Assembly (NCBI RefSeq): GCF_900110855.1
Contig: NZ_FOFA01000006.1
Location: 62,001 to 126,000, forward strand
Reading direction: 5' to 3'
Length of the DNA: 64,000 nucleotides
DNA from: Microlunatus flavus
GTDB taxonomy: Bacteria > Actinomycetota > Actinomycetes > Propionibacteriales > Propionibacteriaceae
Shown: piece by piece, positions 1 to 9,139 of the stretch
How the letters are laid out: each line of letters starts with the position of its first letter
Numbering within the stretch: the stretch's first letter is position 1
The notes under the pieces: generated by a model
Told to the model about the DNA's origin: nothing
Database searches by the model: none
Seen by the model: only the letters and a program-made list of their open reading frames with translations
Made by a program: the position numbers and the translations under genes

Positions 1-215
1 GCGAGCTCCACCGGGTCGTCCACCCGCTGGAAGTGGGCCTCGGCCTCGTCGTCGAGCGAGGCCTGGAGCTCCGTCAGCCTCTTGGCGGCCGCACGGTCGC
101 CCGTGGGCAGCTGACCGGACGCGCACCCGGACAGGCCGACCGCGAGCGCCGCGGCCGCCGCGGGGACCAGGCGCCGCCACCGCACACCCGTCCCGGCTCC
201 GCCCACGACGTCCAT
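1..215 (-). CDS. Lipoprotein, C-terminus cut by window edge
   Basis: Partial gene on the minus strand with an ATG at 215. The first ~30 residues form a lipoprotein signal peptide: a basic stretch (VRWRRLV), an Ala/Leu-rich core and a lipobox LSGC with the lipidated Cys near residue 31. The visible mature part is short, charged and probably helical (KRLTELQASLDDEAEA). It would be exported and anchored to the outer face of the membrane. The fold and function cannot be read from 71 residues. It precedes the dioxygenase in the direction opposite to transcription, so a shared transcript is possible but unproven. Confidence 0.7.
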   Translation of the reverse strand, partial: MDVVGGAGTGVRWRRLVPAAAAALAVGLSGCASGQLPTGDRAAAKRLTELQASLDDEAEAHFQRVDDPVEL

Positions 216-246
216 GGTGCCGGAGGCGGCCGGCGGAGGTCAGCCC

Positions 247-1248
247 TCAGCGCGATGACGGCACCGAGCGGCCGCCGCTCGGCGGCTGGCCACCACCCGG
301 GGCTCCCCCGCCACCCATGGACCCGCTGCTCGGGGTCGTCGAGGTGTCGACGCAGACGGTGAGCGCCACGGCGTAGCCCTCGGCCACCGACCCGGAGACC
401 GTCGCCAGCTGGTGGGCGCCGGAGTCGTCGCCGAAGACGTTGTCGTCGGCCAGGCTGACCTGCGCGAGGTTCGCGACCGACGCCTCGTAGCCCGTGGTCG
501 CGTACACGGTGTCGCACAGGTCCTTGGGCAGCGCGACCTGCGAGGTGGCGACGGCCTTCGTCGCGTCGGTCGTGCTGGCCTGGTCGGGGTAGACCTCGAA
601 GTGGATGTGCGGCCAGCGCCCGGAGTAGCAGGCGGGCACGACGCTGGTGAACGTCACCGTGCCGTCGTCTCCGGCGACCTGCACGCCGCGCAGGAAGTTC
701 TCCTCGGTGATGCCGTCGGAGTAGAGCGAGTAGCCGCCCTCGCGGGTGCAGTGCCAGACGTAGGCCGCGACTCCGGCGAAGGGCACGCCGCCCTGCACCA
801 GGTCCTTGATCGCCAGCGTCAGCGTCATGGGGACGCCGTCCGCGGTGCCGCTCGCGCTGCCGAAGCTGGTGCGGAGGTCGCTGCGGACGATGCCGCTCTG
901 CTCGAGCACGTCGGGCCCGTTCGACCCGTCGCCCGGGTAGGGCCCGGCCGTCTCGTCGGGGATCTCGGCGAGCCCGTCGGCGCTGCTCGAGGCAGACGCC
1001 GAACCGCTGGCGCTCGAGGCGCTCGGGGCGCTCGAGGAGGCGGACGAGCCCGACGAGGCCGAGCCGGCGACCCCGCAGGCGGCGAGCCCGGCAACCCCTG
1101 CGCCGAGGCCGAGGGCGCGGAACACCCGGCGGCGCGTCATCAGGGTCGTGACGTCGAAGGGCAGGCCCTGGTCGACCAGCTCCTCGTCGGGGTGGTCGTA
1201 CGGACGGCCCTGGTACGTGGGCGTCGGCGGGGTCGGGCGTCGGGACAC
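247..1248 (-). CDS. Secreted intradiol ring-cleavage dioxygenase-like lipoprotein
   Basis: A 333-residue protein related to the protocatechuate 3,4-dioxygenase/catechol 1,2-dioxygenase fold. The signal begins about 37 residues in, at MTRRRVFRALGLGAG: a Tat-like arginine cluster followed by lipobox LAAC. A Ser/Ala-rich low-complexity linker follows. The four expected Fe(III) ligands of the family are recognisable: Tyr in YVWHC, Tyr in CYSGRWP, and His214 and His216 in PHIHFEV. The tail is Gly/Pro-rich. Intradiol enzymes open catecholic rings; an exported lipoprotein version suggests action on extracellular aromatics. The start is supported by a GAGGA sequence just upstream; an internal start at the Tat segment is possible. 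Confidence 0.85.
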   Translation of the reverse strand: MSRRPTPPTPTYQGRPYDHPDEELVDQGLPFDVTTLMTRRRVFRALGLGAGVAGLAACGVAGSASSGSSASSSAPSASSASGSASASSSADGLAEIPDETAGPYPGDGSNGPDVLEQSGIVRSDLRTSFGSASGTADGVPMTLTLAIKDLVQGGVPFAGVAAYVWHCTREGGYSLYSDGITEENFLRGVQVAGDDGTVTFTSVVPACYSGRWPHIHFEVYPDQASTTDATKAVATSQVALPKDLCDTVYATTGYEASVANLAQVSLADDNVFGDDSGAHQLATVSGSVAEGYAVALTVCVDTSTTPSSGSMGGGGAPGGGQPPSGGRSVPSSR

Positions 1249-1345
1249 GGTGTCCTCCTCGTCGTGGTTCGACCTCCAGGAGAACGGCTCGGCTTGTGCG
1301 TCTGCTGTGGGCGGGACGACGCCCGTCCTGTGAACCCGCCGGTGC

Positions 1346-4018
1346 CTACAGCGTCCGGGCCAGCGGGTCGCGGCGGTCGTCGGTCGGCGCGATGTGCACG
1401 CGGGCGCCGAGGACGGAGATCGAGCCGGCCGAGGCGATGACCGGGCTCAGGGTGACCGACGCGAGCTGGGGGTGCTCGTCCGCCAGCTGTGCCACGCGGT
1501 GCAGCAGGTCCTCCAGCCGCTCGACGTCGACGCCCGGGCTGCCGTTGCGCCCGAACAGCACCGGCGCGGTCCGCAGGTCGCGGACCATGGCGCCCGCGTC
1601 GACGTCGGTGAGCGGCGGCACGCGGTAGACGGTGTCGCCCAGCAGCTCCGAGGCCACGCCCTCGAGCCCGAGGGAGATGATCGGGCCGAAGGCCGCGTCC
1701 TCCCGGCTCGTCACGACGAGCGCGACGCCCGGCTGCGCCATCGACTGCACCACCGGCGCGGCGCGGGTCAGCGCGTCGTCGGCGTCGAGGCCCAGGGCGA
1801 CGAGCAGCTCGTAGAGGTGGTCCCAGGCCTGGGCCATCTCCTCGGGGTCGTCGATGCTGCGGTGCACGCTGGCCAGGTCGGGCCGCCCCCGCACCTCCCG
1901 CGCGGTGGCCTTGAGCACCACGTCCCAGCCGAGCGAGTCCGCCACCCGGCACGCCTCCTCGAGGCCGCCGACCGGGTAGCGCGGCAGCACCGGGATCCCG
2001 TACGCGGCCAGCAGCTCGGTCGCCTCCGGGAACGTCAGCTCGCGGCCCTGCGGGGCGCTGCGCAGCACCGAGTTGATCAGGCGCCGTGCCCGGTCCCCGT
2101 CGAGCTCGAGCATCGGCACCGCGCCCGGGTCGCGCTCGCGCCAGCGGGCGTGGGCGGTGACCGCGGCGAGCGCCCGGACGGCGTCGGTGCCGGAGTCGAA
2201 GCGGGGCAGGCTGCCGGGGGTGTCGGGGCCCATCGAGGTGAGCGGGTCGTGGAAGTCGAGGAACACCCCGACGACCGGCTTGTGCGCGTGCCGGGCGACG
2301 CCCTCGAGCGCGCTGATCACGTGGTCGACGCCCTCGGAGTAGACGTTGACGGCGGCGCAGACGACCGAGTCGCACGCGGGGTCGGCCAGCGCCTCCTCGA
2401 CCGCGGAGCTGAAGGCCGCCGGCGGCGCGACGGACGACAGCACCCGGGCCGGCGTCTCGCTCAGCAGCCCGACGGAGTCGATCGTGGAGAGCAGCTGACC
2501 GGCGAGCGTCGCGGAGTTGGTGACGAGCTGCACCCGCTCACCGGCCGGCAGCGGCTGGCGGGCCGTGATCTTGGCGATGTCGAACATGGCCGTCCGGCGG
2601 TGCGTGACCATGACCCCGGCCTGCCGGAACAGCGCGTCGACGGCCTCGTCGGGGGCGTGGCCGAGCCCGCCGCGCACGCCGAGGTGCTCCGAGCGGTTCG
2701 TCCGACCCGGCGCGAACACGACCACCGGCTTGCGCCGCGCCAGGCGGCGGGTGATGCGGGAGAACTTGCGCGGGTTGCCGATGGTGTCGAGCGAGAGCAG
2801 GCAGACGCGGGTGGCGTCGTCGTCCTCCCAGTACTGCATGACGTCGTTCGCGGTGACGTCGGCGTAGTCGCCGGTGCTGAGGAACGAGCTGAGCCCGACG
2901 TCCTGGCGGGTCGCCGCGTTGAGCAGGCTCACGCCGGTGGCCGCGGACTGGCAGAAGATGCCGACGCCGCCGGTGCGCGGCATCGGCGCGGGGGTGGCGT
3001 TCATCTCCGCACCGAGGCGGGTGTTGATCACCCCGAGCGCGTCCGGCCCGAGCGCGCGGACGCCGTACGCACGGGCGAGCTGGACGAGGACGTGGTTCTC
3101 CTGCGCGCTGAACTCGGTGCCCGTCAGGACCACGAGCCCGTGCGCACCCTTGTGGGCGGTGTCGATGACGACCGAGCCGAGCTCGGTGGTGTCGATCGAC
3201 GCGACGACGAGGTCGAAGCGTCCCTGCACCTCGCTGAGCGACGGCGCGTTCGTGACCCCGGGCACGGTGGTGCCGTCGGAGGCCACGGCCAGCACCTCGC
3301 CGCGGAAGCCGCCGCGCAGCATCGAGTCGACCAGGCCGCACACGTGCGCCCCGCGGCCGAGGACGACGACGCGCTGCGGGGTGAGCAGCCGGCGTACGGA
3401 GGCGGCCTCGGCCCGGTGCTCGCGCCGCTCCATGACCCCGACCGAGGTGTCGGTCGGCATGATCGGGAACTCGACGACGAGGACGCCGTCCTCGACGCCC
3501 TTGCGCACCCGGTAGCCGGCGTCGGCGAAGACCTGGGCCATCCGCCGGTTCTCGGGCAGCACCTCGGCGACGAAGCCGGTGATGCCGCGTTCCCGGGCCG
3601 CCTCGGCGAGGTGCTCGAGCAGCAGCTGGGCGACGCCGCGGCCCTGGTGGGCGTCCTCGACGAGGAAGGCGATCTCGGCCTTGCCGCCCTCGACGCCGGT
3701 CTCGAGCCGGTCCCAGCGACCGACGCCGATCATCTCGTCGCCGAGGGTGAGGATCAGCGCGACGCGGTCGACGTAGTCGACCTGGGTGAAGCGGCGGACG
3801 TCGCGCTGGCTCAGCCGCGGGTAGGGCGCGAAGAAGCGCAGGTACTTCGACTCGGGCGAGACGCGGTCGTAGAAGGCGACGAGCAGACCGGCGTCGGAGG
3901 GCCGGATCGGGCGCAGCCGGGCGGTCCCGCCGTCGGCCAGCAGGACGTCGGCCTCCCACTCCCTGGGGTAGCCCGGGGGGTCCTCGACCACCTCGAGCGG
4001 AGCGGTTCCTGCGGACAC
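1346..4018 (-). CDS. GNAT acetyltransferase fused to NDP-forming acyl-CoA synthetase-like domains (Pat-like)
   Basis: An 890-residue fusion. Residues ~15-190 are a GNAT domain (acetyl-CoA loop DAHQGRGVAQLLL). Next comes a CoA-binding Rossmann-like domain (~205-330), a succinyl-CoA-ligase-like domain, and a C-terminal ATP-grasp region (~665-890). This is the composition of protein lysine acetyltransferases of the Pat class, which typically acetylate and inactivate AMP-forming acyl-CoA synthetases. E. coli Pat has the GNAT domain at the C-terminus; here it is N-terminal, as in some actinobacterial enzymes. The GTG start lies 6 nt after a TAGCCT hexamer, suggesting a leaderless transcript. A genuine acyl-CoA ligase activity cannot be excluded. 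Confidence 0.9.
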   Translation of the reverse strand: MSAGTAPLEVVEDPPGYPREWEADVLLADGGTARLRPIRPSDAGLLVAFYDRVSPESKYLRFFAPYPRLSQRDVRRFTQVDYVDRVALILTLGDEMIGVGRWDRLETGVEGGKAEIAFLVEDAHQGRGVAQLLLEHLAEAARERGITGFVAEVLPENRRMAQVFADAGYRVRKGVEDGVLVVEFPIMPTDTSVGVMERREHRAEAASVRRLLTPQRVVVLGRGAHVCGLVDSMLRGGFRGEVLAVASDGTTVPGVTNAPSLSEVQGRFDLVVASIDTTELGSVVIDTAHKGAHGLVVLTGTEFSAQENHVLVQLARAYGVRALGPDALGVINTRLGAEMNATPAPMPRTGGVGIFCQSAATGVSLLNAATRQDVGLSSFLSTGDYADVTANDVMQYWEDDDATRVCLLSLDTIGNPRKFSRITRRLARRKPVVVFAPGRTNRSEHLGVRGGLGHAPDEAVDALFRQAGVMVTHRRTAMFDIAKITARQPLPAGERVQLVTNSATLAGQLLSTIDSVGLLSETPARVLSSVAPPAAFSSAVEEALADPACDSVVCAAVNVYSEGVDHVISALEGVARHAHKPVVGVFLDFHDPLTSMGPDTPGSLPRFDSGTDAVRALAAVTAHARWRERDPGAVPMLELDGDRARRLINSVLRSAPQGRELTFPEATELLAAYGIPVLPRYPVGGLEEACRVADSLGWDVVLKATAREVRGRPDLASVHRSIDDPEEMAQAWDHLYELLVALGLDADDALTRAAPVVQSMAQPGVALVVTSREDAAFGPIISLGLEGVASELLGDTVYRVPPLTDVDAGAMVRDLRTAPVLFGRNGSPGVDVERLEDLLHRVAQLADEHPQLASVTLSPVIASAGSISVLGARVHIAPTDDRRDPLARTL

Positions 4019-4024
4019 CCCTTC

Positions 4025-4030
4025 AGGCTA
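4025..4030 (-). promoter_or_regulatory. Leaderless -10 hexamer TAGCCT
   Basis: TAGCCT on the minus strand, 6 nt before the GTG of the GNAT/acyl-CoA-synthetase fusion. It matches TANNNT; no clear -35. Confidence 0.4.
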
Positions 4031-4108
4031 ACCAGCCGAGGTGACACCGGCGTGACGCACCACTCCGACGCCCTGTGGTGCGCGTCGCACCACGCTCACG
4101 CACCCCAC

Positions 4109-4594
4109 TCAGGACCGCCGCCGGTCGACGGCGGCCAGCGGGTCCAGGGCCAGCCGGGCGACGGTCTGGTCGCCGCTGAGCTCCCCCGTCGCGACGAACC
4201 CGAGCCGGGCGTAGAACGGCTCCGGCGACCCCGGGCCGCGGTGGTACGTTACGTGGCACGCCGCGGCCCCGCGCCCGCGGAGCTCGTCGCACACGGCCCG
4301 CACCGCGAACGTCCCGTAACCGCGGCCCTGGTGGTGCCGGTCGACGTTCAGCCGCCAGACCCCGCTGCGGACGTCGGCCGGGTCGTCGTCCCACGTCGAG
4401 TCGACGAACGCCATGACGAACGCGACCACCACCCCGTCGTCGACGACCAGCCGTGGCCAAGCGACGCCGGGGTTCACGTACGCCTCGGCCAGCGACCGGA
4501 CGACGGGCCGGACGAGGTGCTCCTGCTCGGGCGCCACGCGCACGGCGAGCGCGTCGTCGAGGTTGGCCGCCGTGACGGCTTCGAGCGTGATCAC
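4109..4594 (-). CDS. GNAT family N-acetyltransferase
   Basis: 161 residues, a normal length for a stand-alone GNAT. The acetyl-CoA pyrophosphate loop is HHQGRGYG near residues 93-100, followed by the usual helix and a late beta strand with FYARLGFVATGE. The substrate cannot be inferred. The GTG start is 6 nt from a TAGGGT -10-like hexamer and has no Shine-Dalgarno, so a leaderless mRNA is likely. It is divergent from the CHAD gene, with about 60 bp between the start codons. Confidence 0.85.
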   Translation of the reverse strand: MITLEAVTAANLDDALAVRVAPEQEHLVRPVVRSLAEAYVNPGVAWPRLVVDDGVVVAFVMAFVDSTWDDDPADVRSGVWRLNVDRHHQGRGYGTFAVRAVCDELRGRGAAACHVTYHRGPGSPEPFYARLGFVATGELSGDQTVARLALDPLAAVDRRRS

Positions 4595-4600
4595 CGCAGG

Positions 4601-4606
4601 ACCCTA
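4601..4606 (-). promoter_or_regulatory. Leaderless -10 hexamer TAGGGT
   Basis: TAGGGT on the minus strand, 6 nt upstream of the GNAT GTG. The CTAG core is rare elsewhere in the window. Confidence 0.45.
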
Positions 4607-4653
4607 GGCGGACCGCTCGGGCAGGGCCGGCCGCACCTAGGCTGGGCAGCCAC

Positions 4654-5499
4654 ATGAAGACGCTCCGCGACCTGGTCGCCGCCTACCTCACCGAGCAGCT
4701 GACCGTCCTGGTCGACGCCCCCGCCCTGATCCGTGCCGGGGAGGACGTCACCCACCCGACCCGCGTGGCGGTGCGCCGCATCCGCAGCACGCTGCGGGTC
4801 TTCCCCGAGCTGTTCGAGGTGCCGAAGGCGGGCCGTCTGGACGACGAGCTGCAGTGGTGGGCCGGGCTGCTGGGCGCGGTGCGCGACCTCGACGTGCAGA
4901 CCGGGCGGCTGTCGGCCGCCCTCGACACCGTGCCCGACGAGCTGGCCCTCGGACCGGTGCGGCGCCAGCTCGCCGAGCTGCTCGGCGTCCGGCGGGCCGA
5001 CGCGCTCCGCACGGTGCACGAGACGCTCGACTCCCGGCGCTACCGCACCCTCGACACGCTCCTGCACGCCTGGCGGGTCGAGCCGCCGTTCACCGCGCTC
5101 GCCGACCAACCGGCCAAGAAGGCCGCCTCGTACGTCAAGCGCGCCGACCGCAAGACGCACCGCCGGCTGGTGGCGGCGTCGAAGGCGTACCGCCGTGGCG
5201 ACGAGGGGGCCGACGACCTGCTGCACCGGGCGCGCAAGGCCGGCAAGCGGCACCGCTACGCCGTCGAGCTGGCCGCGCCGGTGCTCGGCAAGAAGGCGGA
5301 CGCGATCGTGGCCGAGCGCAAGCGGTTCCAGGAGCTGCTCGGCGAGCACCAGGACAGCGTCGTGGCCGAGGGCCTGCTGCGCGAGCTCGGCGTGCAGGCC
5401 GGCGCCCGCGGCGAGAACGGCTTCACCTGGGGTCTCCTGCACGCGCGCGAGCAGGAGACCGCCCGGGTGGTCGTCACGAAGCTGCGCCGCTACCTCTGA
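4654..5499 (+). CDS. CHAD domain protein (polyphosphate-binding)
   Basis: 281 residues consisting of a single CHAD domain: an all-helical fold with conserved His and Arg/Lys residues that binds inorganic polyphosphate and targets polyphosphate granules. Visible family features are HPTRVAVRRIRSTLRVF near the N-terminus, LGAVRDLDV, HRARKAGKRHRYAVEL, and FQELLGEHQD near the C-terminus. No CYTH (triphosphatase) domain precedes it, although CYTH-CHAD fusions are common. A TAGGCT hexamer lies 10 nt before the ATG. The 3' end overlaps the convergent beta-mannosidase gene by 26 bp. Confidence 0.9.
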   Translation: MKTLRDLVAAYLTEQLTVLVDAPALIRAGEDVTHPTRVAVRRIRSTLRVFPELFEVPKAGRLDDELQWWAGLLGAVRDLDVQTGRLSAALDTVPDELALGPVRRQLAELLGVRRADALRTVHETLDSRRYRTLDTLLHAWRVEPPFTALADQPAKKAASYVKRADRKTHRRLVAASKAYRRGDEGADDLLHRARKAGKRHRYAVELAAPVLGKKADAIVAERKRFQELLGEHQDSVVAEGLLRELGVQAGARGENGFTWGLLHAREQETARVVVTKLRRYL

Positions 5500-7987
5500 C
5501 CGCGTCGAGGAGCTGGTTCGCGCTGCGCACGACCAGCGGCGAGAGCAGCTCCTCGGGCTGCAGCCCGGCGGTGGTCGCGACGCGGACCGTGACCGACTCC
5601 CCGGGCAGCAGCGTGACGAGCTGGTCGTCGACCCGGGCGTCGGGGGCGGCCCGGTCGGCGAGGATCGCGAGGTCCTTGACCAGCGCGCGGGCGGTCAGGC
5701 GGACCGCGTAGCCGTCGTCGACGCGCGTCACGTCGGCCTCGACGTCGTGCGCGGGCAGCGCGCCGTCGCGGTCCTCGCTGAACCACCACCAGCCGCGCCG
5801 GCCGTCGGCCTCGGCCAGCAGCACCTCGCTCGCCGGGTCGGTGGGATAGGTCGTGGCCCCGTCGAGCACGAGCGTCGCGGCCGCCCGGGGCGCCACCGCG
5901 AAGGGGATCTCCTGCTCCCCCACGACCGTCCCGTCGTAGCGCAGCCGCCGGACCCGCAGGACGTCCGACCAGGGCTCGGGGCCGTCGTTGACGACCACGG
6001 CCGCGATCTCGCCGGTCCGCGGCTGCAGCGTCACCAGCCGGTCGGCGAACGCGCGCCGCAGCGCGTACCAGACCGGCTTGCGGTGCCCGTCGCCGTCGAC
6101 CACGGCCCAGGAGGTGACCGGCCAGCAGTCGTTCAGCTGCCACCAGACCGCCCCCGAGCAGACCGGCGTCCAGGAGCGCAGGTGCTCGATGCCGAAGGTC
6201 AACGCGCGTGCCTGGTTGAGCGACGTCGCCCAGTGCCAGTCGTCGATCCCCTGCGGCTCGGGCAGGTGCGGCGCGAGGCCGCGGGACAGCTTGAGGTCGC
6301 CGTCGGCCGCCTTCTGGTGGGCCGCCATGCCCGGTGACGTCGGGGTCAGCGGGTCGTCGTGGACCGCCCGGGTCAGCGTCGACCACGTCGGCGGGCCCTG
6401 CCAGCCGAACTCGGCCACGAAGCGCGGCACCGAGTCGCGGTACGCGGTCCAGTCGAGCTGGTTCCAGACCTCCCACAGGTGGGTCGGCCCGTGGTGCGGG
6501 TCGTTGGGGTGCAGGTCGGGGCTCATCGCGTACGGGGTGCCCGGGCAGTAGGGCCGGCTCGGGTCGAGCTCGGCGACGACCCCGGGCAGCAGGTCGGTGT
6601 AGTAGCCGAGCCCCCAGGTCGCGTCGCCCAGGACCTCCTTCCAGCCCCAGTCCTCGTGGCCCCAGATGTTCTCGTTGTTGCCGTTCCACAGCACCAGGCT
6701 CGGGTGCGCGGACAGCCGCGTCACCGCCTCGCGGGCCTCGGCCTCGACCTCCGAGCGCAGCGGCTCCTCTTCGGCGTACGCGGCGCAGGCGAAGAGGAAG
6801 TCCTGCCACACCATGAGCCCGAGCGAGTCGCAGGCGGCGTAGAAGTCCTCGCTCTCGTAGAGCCCGCCGCCCCAGACCCGCACGAGGTTGGCGCCGGCCG
6901 CGACGGCCTCGCCGAGGCGGGTGCCGTAGCGCTCGGCGCTGATCCGGTGGGGGAAGCAGTCGTCGGGGATCCAGTTGAGGCCGCGGGCGAAGACCGGGGT
7001 GCCGTTGACGACGATCCGGAACGGCGTGCCCTCGGCGTCGGCGGTGGTGTCGAGCGCGACGGTGCGGAAGCCGACCTGCCCGTCCCAGGTGTCGAGCTCG
7101 CCCTCCTCGACGCTCAGGACGACGGAGACCGGGTAGAGGGGCTGGTCGCCGTGGCCGACCGGCCACCACACGGCGACGTCGTCGACCTCGAGCTCGACGG
7201 TCGCCGACGTGGCGCCCGCCTCGAGCACGACCTCGGCGCGGCGGCCGCCCACCTCGGCGGTCACGGTGAGCGCGCTCTGGTCGGCGGGAGCCCGCACGAC
7301 GTCCACGTGGGCGTGCAGGAGGCCGGTCGGGGCACCGTCGCCGTCGGTGCGGACGTCGACGAGCGGCCGCACCGCGGCCAGGCGGGCCGTGCTCCAGGCG
7401 CGCAGGCCCAGGGGCTTCCAGATCCCCGACGTGGCGGTCGTGGGACCCCAGTCCCAGCCGTAGCTGCAGGCCATCTTGCGGATCGCGTTGAACGGGTGCT
7501 CGTACGCGCACGGCCGCGGACCGAGCGCCTCGCTGACCCGCTGCGCGGCCGGGATCGGGGCGTCGAACGCCACCGCGAGCCGGTGCTCCCCGACGGCGAG
7601 CGCGCCGGTGAGGTCGATCCGGTGGGTGCGGTGCATGTTCGCGGTGCGCGCGACGACGCGGCCGTCGAGCTCGACGGTGGCGACCGTGTCGAGCCCCTCG
7701 GCCACCAGCTCGAGGACGTCGTCGCCGGCGGCGGCGTCGGCCTCGGACCAGGTGAACGTGGTCTCGTAGCGCCAGTCCGTCTCACCGATCCAGGCGATCA
7801 CCGCCTCGTTCTCGTCGAGGTACGGGTCGGGCACGAGCCCGGCGTCGAGCAGGTCGGTGTGGACCACGCCCGGCACCGTCGCCGGCACCCGGGCCGCGAG
7901 CGTCGGCTCCAGCTCCGCGGGCACCGGCCCGCTCGTCGGTCGGACGGTCCAGCCTTGGTCCAGCGGTCGGTTCAGCAGTCGGCGCAC
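5474..7987 (-). CDS. Beta-mannosidase, glycoside hydrolase family 2
   Basis: 837 residues. The N-terminal jelly-roll sugar-binding domain (PGVVHTDLLDAGLVPDPY, then DWRYETTF) is followed by an Ig-like domain, a TIM barrel and C-terminal beta domains. Catalytic residues expected for GH2 are visible: the acid/base Glu in WNGNNEN near residue 438 and the nucleophile Glu in FVAEFGWQG near residue 525. It would release beta-mannose from oligomannosides or N-glycan cores. No signal peptide is visible, so it is probably cytoplasmic and acts on imported oligosaccharides. No transporter is adjacent. The enzyme class is clear; exact specificity (mannosidase rather than another GH2 activity) is inferred from family signatures. 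Confidence 0.92.
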   Translation of the reverse strand: MRRLLNRPLDQGWTVRPTSGPVPAELEPTLAARVPATVPGVVHTDLLDAGLVPDPYLDENEAVIAWIGETDWRYETTFTWSEADAAAGDDVLELVAEGLDTVATVELDGRVVARTANMHRTHRIDLTGALAVGEHRLAVAFDAPIPAAQRVSEALGPRPCAYEHPFNAIRKMACSYGWDWGPTTATSGIWKPLGLRAWSTARLAAVRPLVDVRTDGDGAPTGLLHAHVDVVRAPADQSALTVTAEVGGRRAEVVLEAGATSATVELEVDDVAVWWPVGHGDQPLYPVSVVLSVEEGELDTWDGQVGFRTVALDTTADAEGTPFRIVVNGTPVFARGLNWIPDDCFPHRISAERYGTRLGEAVAAGANLVRVWGGGLYESEDFYAACDSLGLMVWQDFLFACAAYAEEEPLRSEVEAEAREAVTRLSAHPSLVLWNGNNENIWGHEDWGWKEVLGDATWGLGYYTDLLPGVVAELDPSRPYCPGTPYAMSPDLHPNDPHHGPTHLWEVWNQLDWTAYRDSVPRFVAEFGWQGPPTWSTLTRAVHDDPLTPTSPGMAAHQKAADGDLKLSRGLAPHLPEPQGIDDWHWATSLNQARALTFGIEHLRSWTPVCSGAVWWQLNDCWPVTSWAVVDGDGHRKPVWYALRRAFADRLVTLQPRTGEIAAVVVNDGPEPWSDVLRVRRLRYDGTVVGEQEIPFAVAPRAAATLVLDGATTYPTDPASEVLLAEADGRRGWWWFSEDRDGALPAHDVEADVTRVDDGYAVRLTARALVKDLAILADRAAPDARVDDQLVTLLPGESVTVRVATTAGLQPEELLSPLVVRSANQLLDAVRGSGAAS

Positions 7988-8058
7988 GAGACGTCAGTCT
8001 GCCTGCTGAACCGGTTTCGGCATGCAGGCGGGAGGACCGGCACGCCTCGTGATCGCGC

Positions 8059-9000
8059 CTACGCCGCCGCGAACGTCACCCCGGCGAGCCGCTCCGAGAC
8101 GTCCCAGACCTCGCGGGCGGCCTTCTCGTCGCGCAGCGGCGGGTAGAGGCGCTGCTCGGCGGGCGCGCCGCCGAGGTGGCCGAACCCGCTCGGGCCGTAC
8201 AGGGCGCCGGCCTTCGCCCCGGGTCCGGTGGCCGCGAGCAGCGCCGGCAGCCCGGCGCTCTCGGGCGTCCCGACGAGCCACCCGCGCCGGCCGAGGGCGA
8301 CGATGAGCCGGCGACCCGGGGCGTCGGAGGCGCGTCCCACCTCCGGGCGGGCGGCGAGCAGGTTCGTGGGCGCGACGCCGGGGTGGGCCAGGTTGCTCGT
8401 GATCCCCCACCCGGCGGCGCGGCTGCGGCGGTCCAGCTCGAGCCCGAACAGGCCGAGCGCGATCTTCGACGAGCGGTAGGCGGCCATGCCGTCGTACGAG
8501 CGCTCCCACGACAGGTCCTCCAGGTGCACCCGTCCACGGGCGGCGGCGACGCTGACCTGCGAGGTCACCCGCGCCCGCCCCGCGACCAGCAGCGGCAGCA
8601 GCTGCGCGACGAGGGCCACGTGGCCGAGGTGGTTGGAGCCGAGCTGCAGCTCGAAGCCGTCGGCCGTCGTCTGCCGCTCGGGCGGCGTCATCACCCCCGC
8701 GTTGTTGACCAGCAGGTGCACGGGCCGCCCCTCGGCGCGCAGCGTGGCCCCGAGCGCGGCGACGCTGGCGAGGGAGGACAGGTCGAGGTCGCGCAGCGAG
8801 ACGTCGGCGCCGGGGGCGACCTGGCGGATCCGGGCGAGGGCGGCCTCGCCCTTGGTCCGGTTGCGCACGGGCAGGACGACCTCCGCCCCGGCGGACGCGA
8901 GCCGGGCGGCGACGTGCAGCCCCATCCCGTCGCTGGCGCCGGTGACGACGGCACGGCGCCCCGTCAGGTCGGGGACGATGAGGTCGGGGGTACGGGACAT
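8059..9000 (-). CDS. Short-chain dehydrogenase/reductase
   Basis: 313 residues starting at ATG 9000. Classical SDR features: TGASDGMG cofactor loop near residue 19, NNAGV, and the catalytic YRSSK motif (Tyr and Lys). The longer length and the pattern [15 protein letters not shown] resemble the retinol-dehydrogenase/protochlorophyllide-reductase-like SDR branch. The substrate is unknown. It is transcribed divergently from the MmyB-like regulator across a 139 bp spacer containing a perfect 9-bp palindrome. Regulator-SDR pairs of this type are a recognised arrangement in actinomycetes, so control by that regulator is likely. Confidence 0.9.
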   Translation of the reverse strand: MSRTPDLIVPDLTGRRAVVTGASDGMGLHVAARLASAGAEVVLPVRNRTKGEAALARIRQVAPGADVSLRDLDLSSLASVAALGATLRAEGRPVHLLVNNAGVMTPPERQTTADGFELQLGSNHLGHVALVAQLLPLLVAGRARVTSQVSVAAARGRVHLEDLSWERSYDGMAAYRSSKIALGLFGLELDRRSRAAGWGITSNLAHPGVAPTNLLAARPEVGRASDAPGRRLIVALGRRGWLVGTPESAGLPALLAATGPGAKAGALYGPSGFGHLGGAPAEQRLYPPLRDEKAAREVWDVSERLAGVTFAAA

Positions 9001-9068
9001 GGTGCGCTCCTCGGGTGGTCGGTGCACCCACCGTCGCCCCACGGCGCGGTGCGCACCAGGACCGCCCG

Positions 9069-9093
9069 ATCCAGGGAGCGGCGGTCCCTGGAT
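9069..9093. promoter_or_regulatory. Operator palindrome between SDR and MmyB-like regulator
   Basis: A perfect inverted repeat with arms ATCCAGGGA (9069-9077) and TCCCTGGAT (9085-9093) and a 7-nt spacer. It sits 69 bp from the SDR start and 47 bp from the regulator start, the expected place for one operator controlling both divergent genes. Confidence 0.65.
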
Positions 9094-9139
9094 GCCGCCG
9101 GGACCGCTCGGGAGGATGGGACGAGAAGGAAGGAGCCAC

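Noticed and set aside
1394-4657. 1087-residue plus-strand reading opposite the GNAT/acyl-CoA-synthetase fusion
   Set aside because: It is the complement frame of a clear gene; Arg/Gly/His/Asp-rich with no domain. High GC produces such long shadows.
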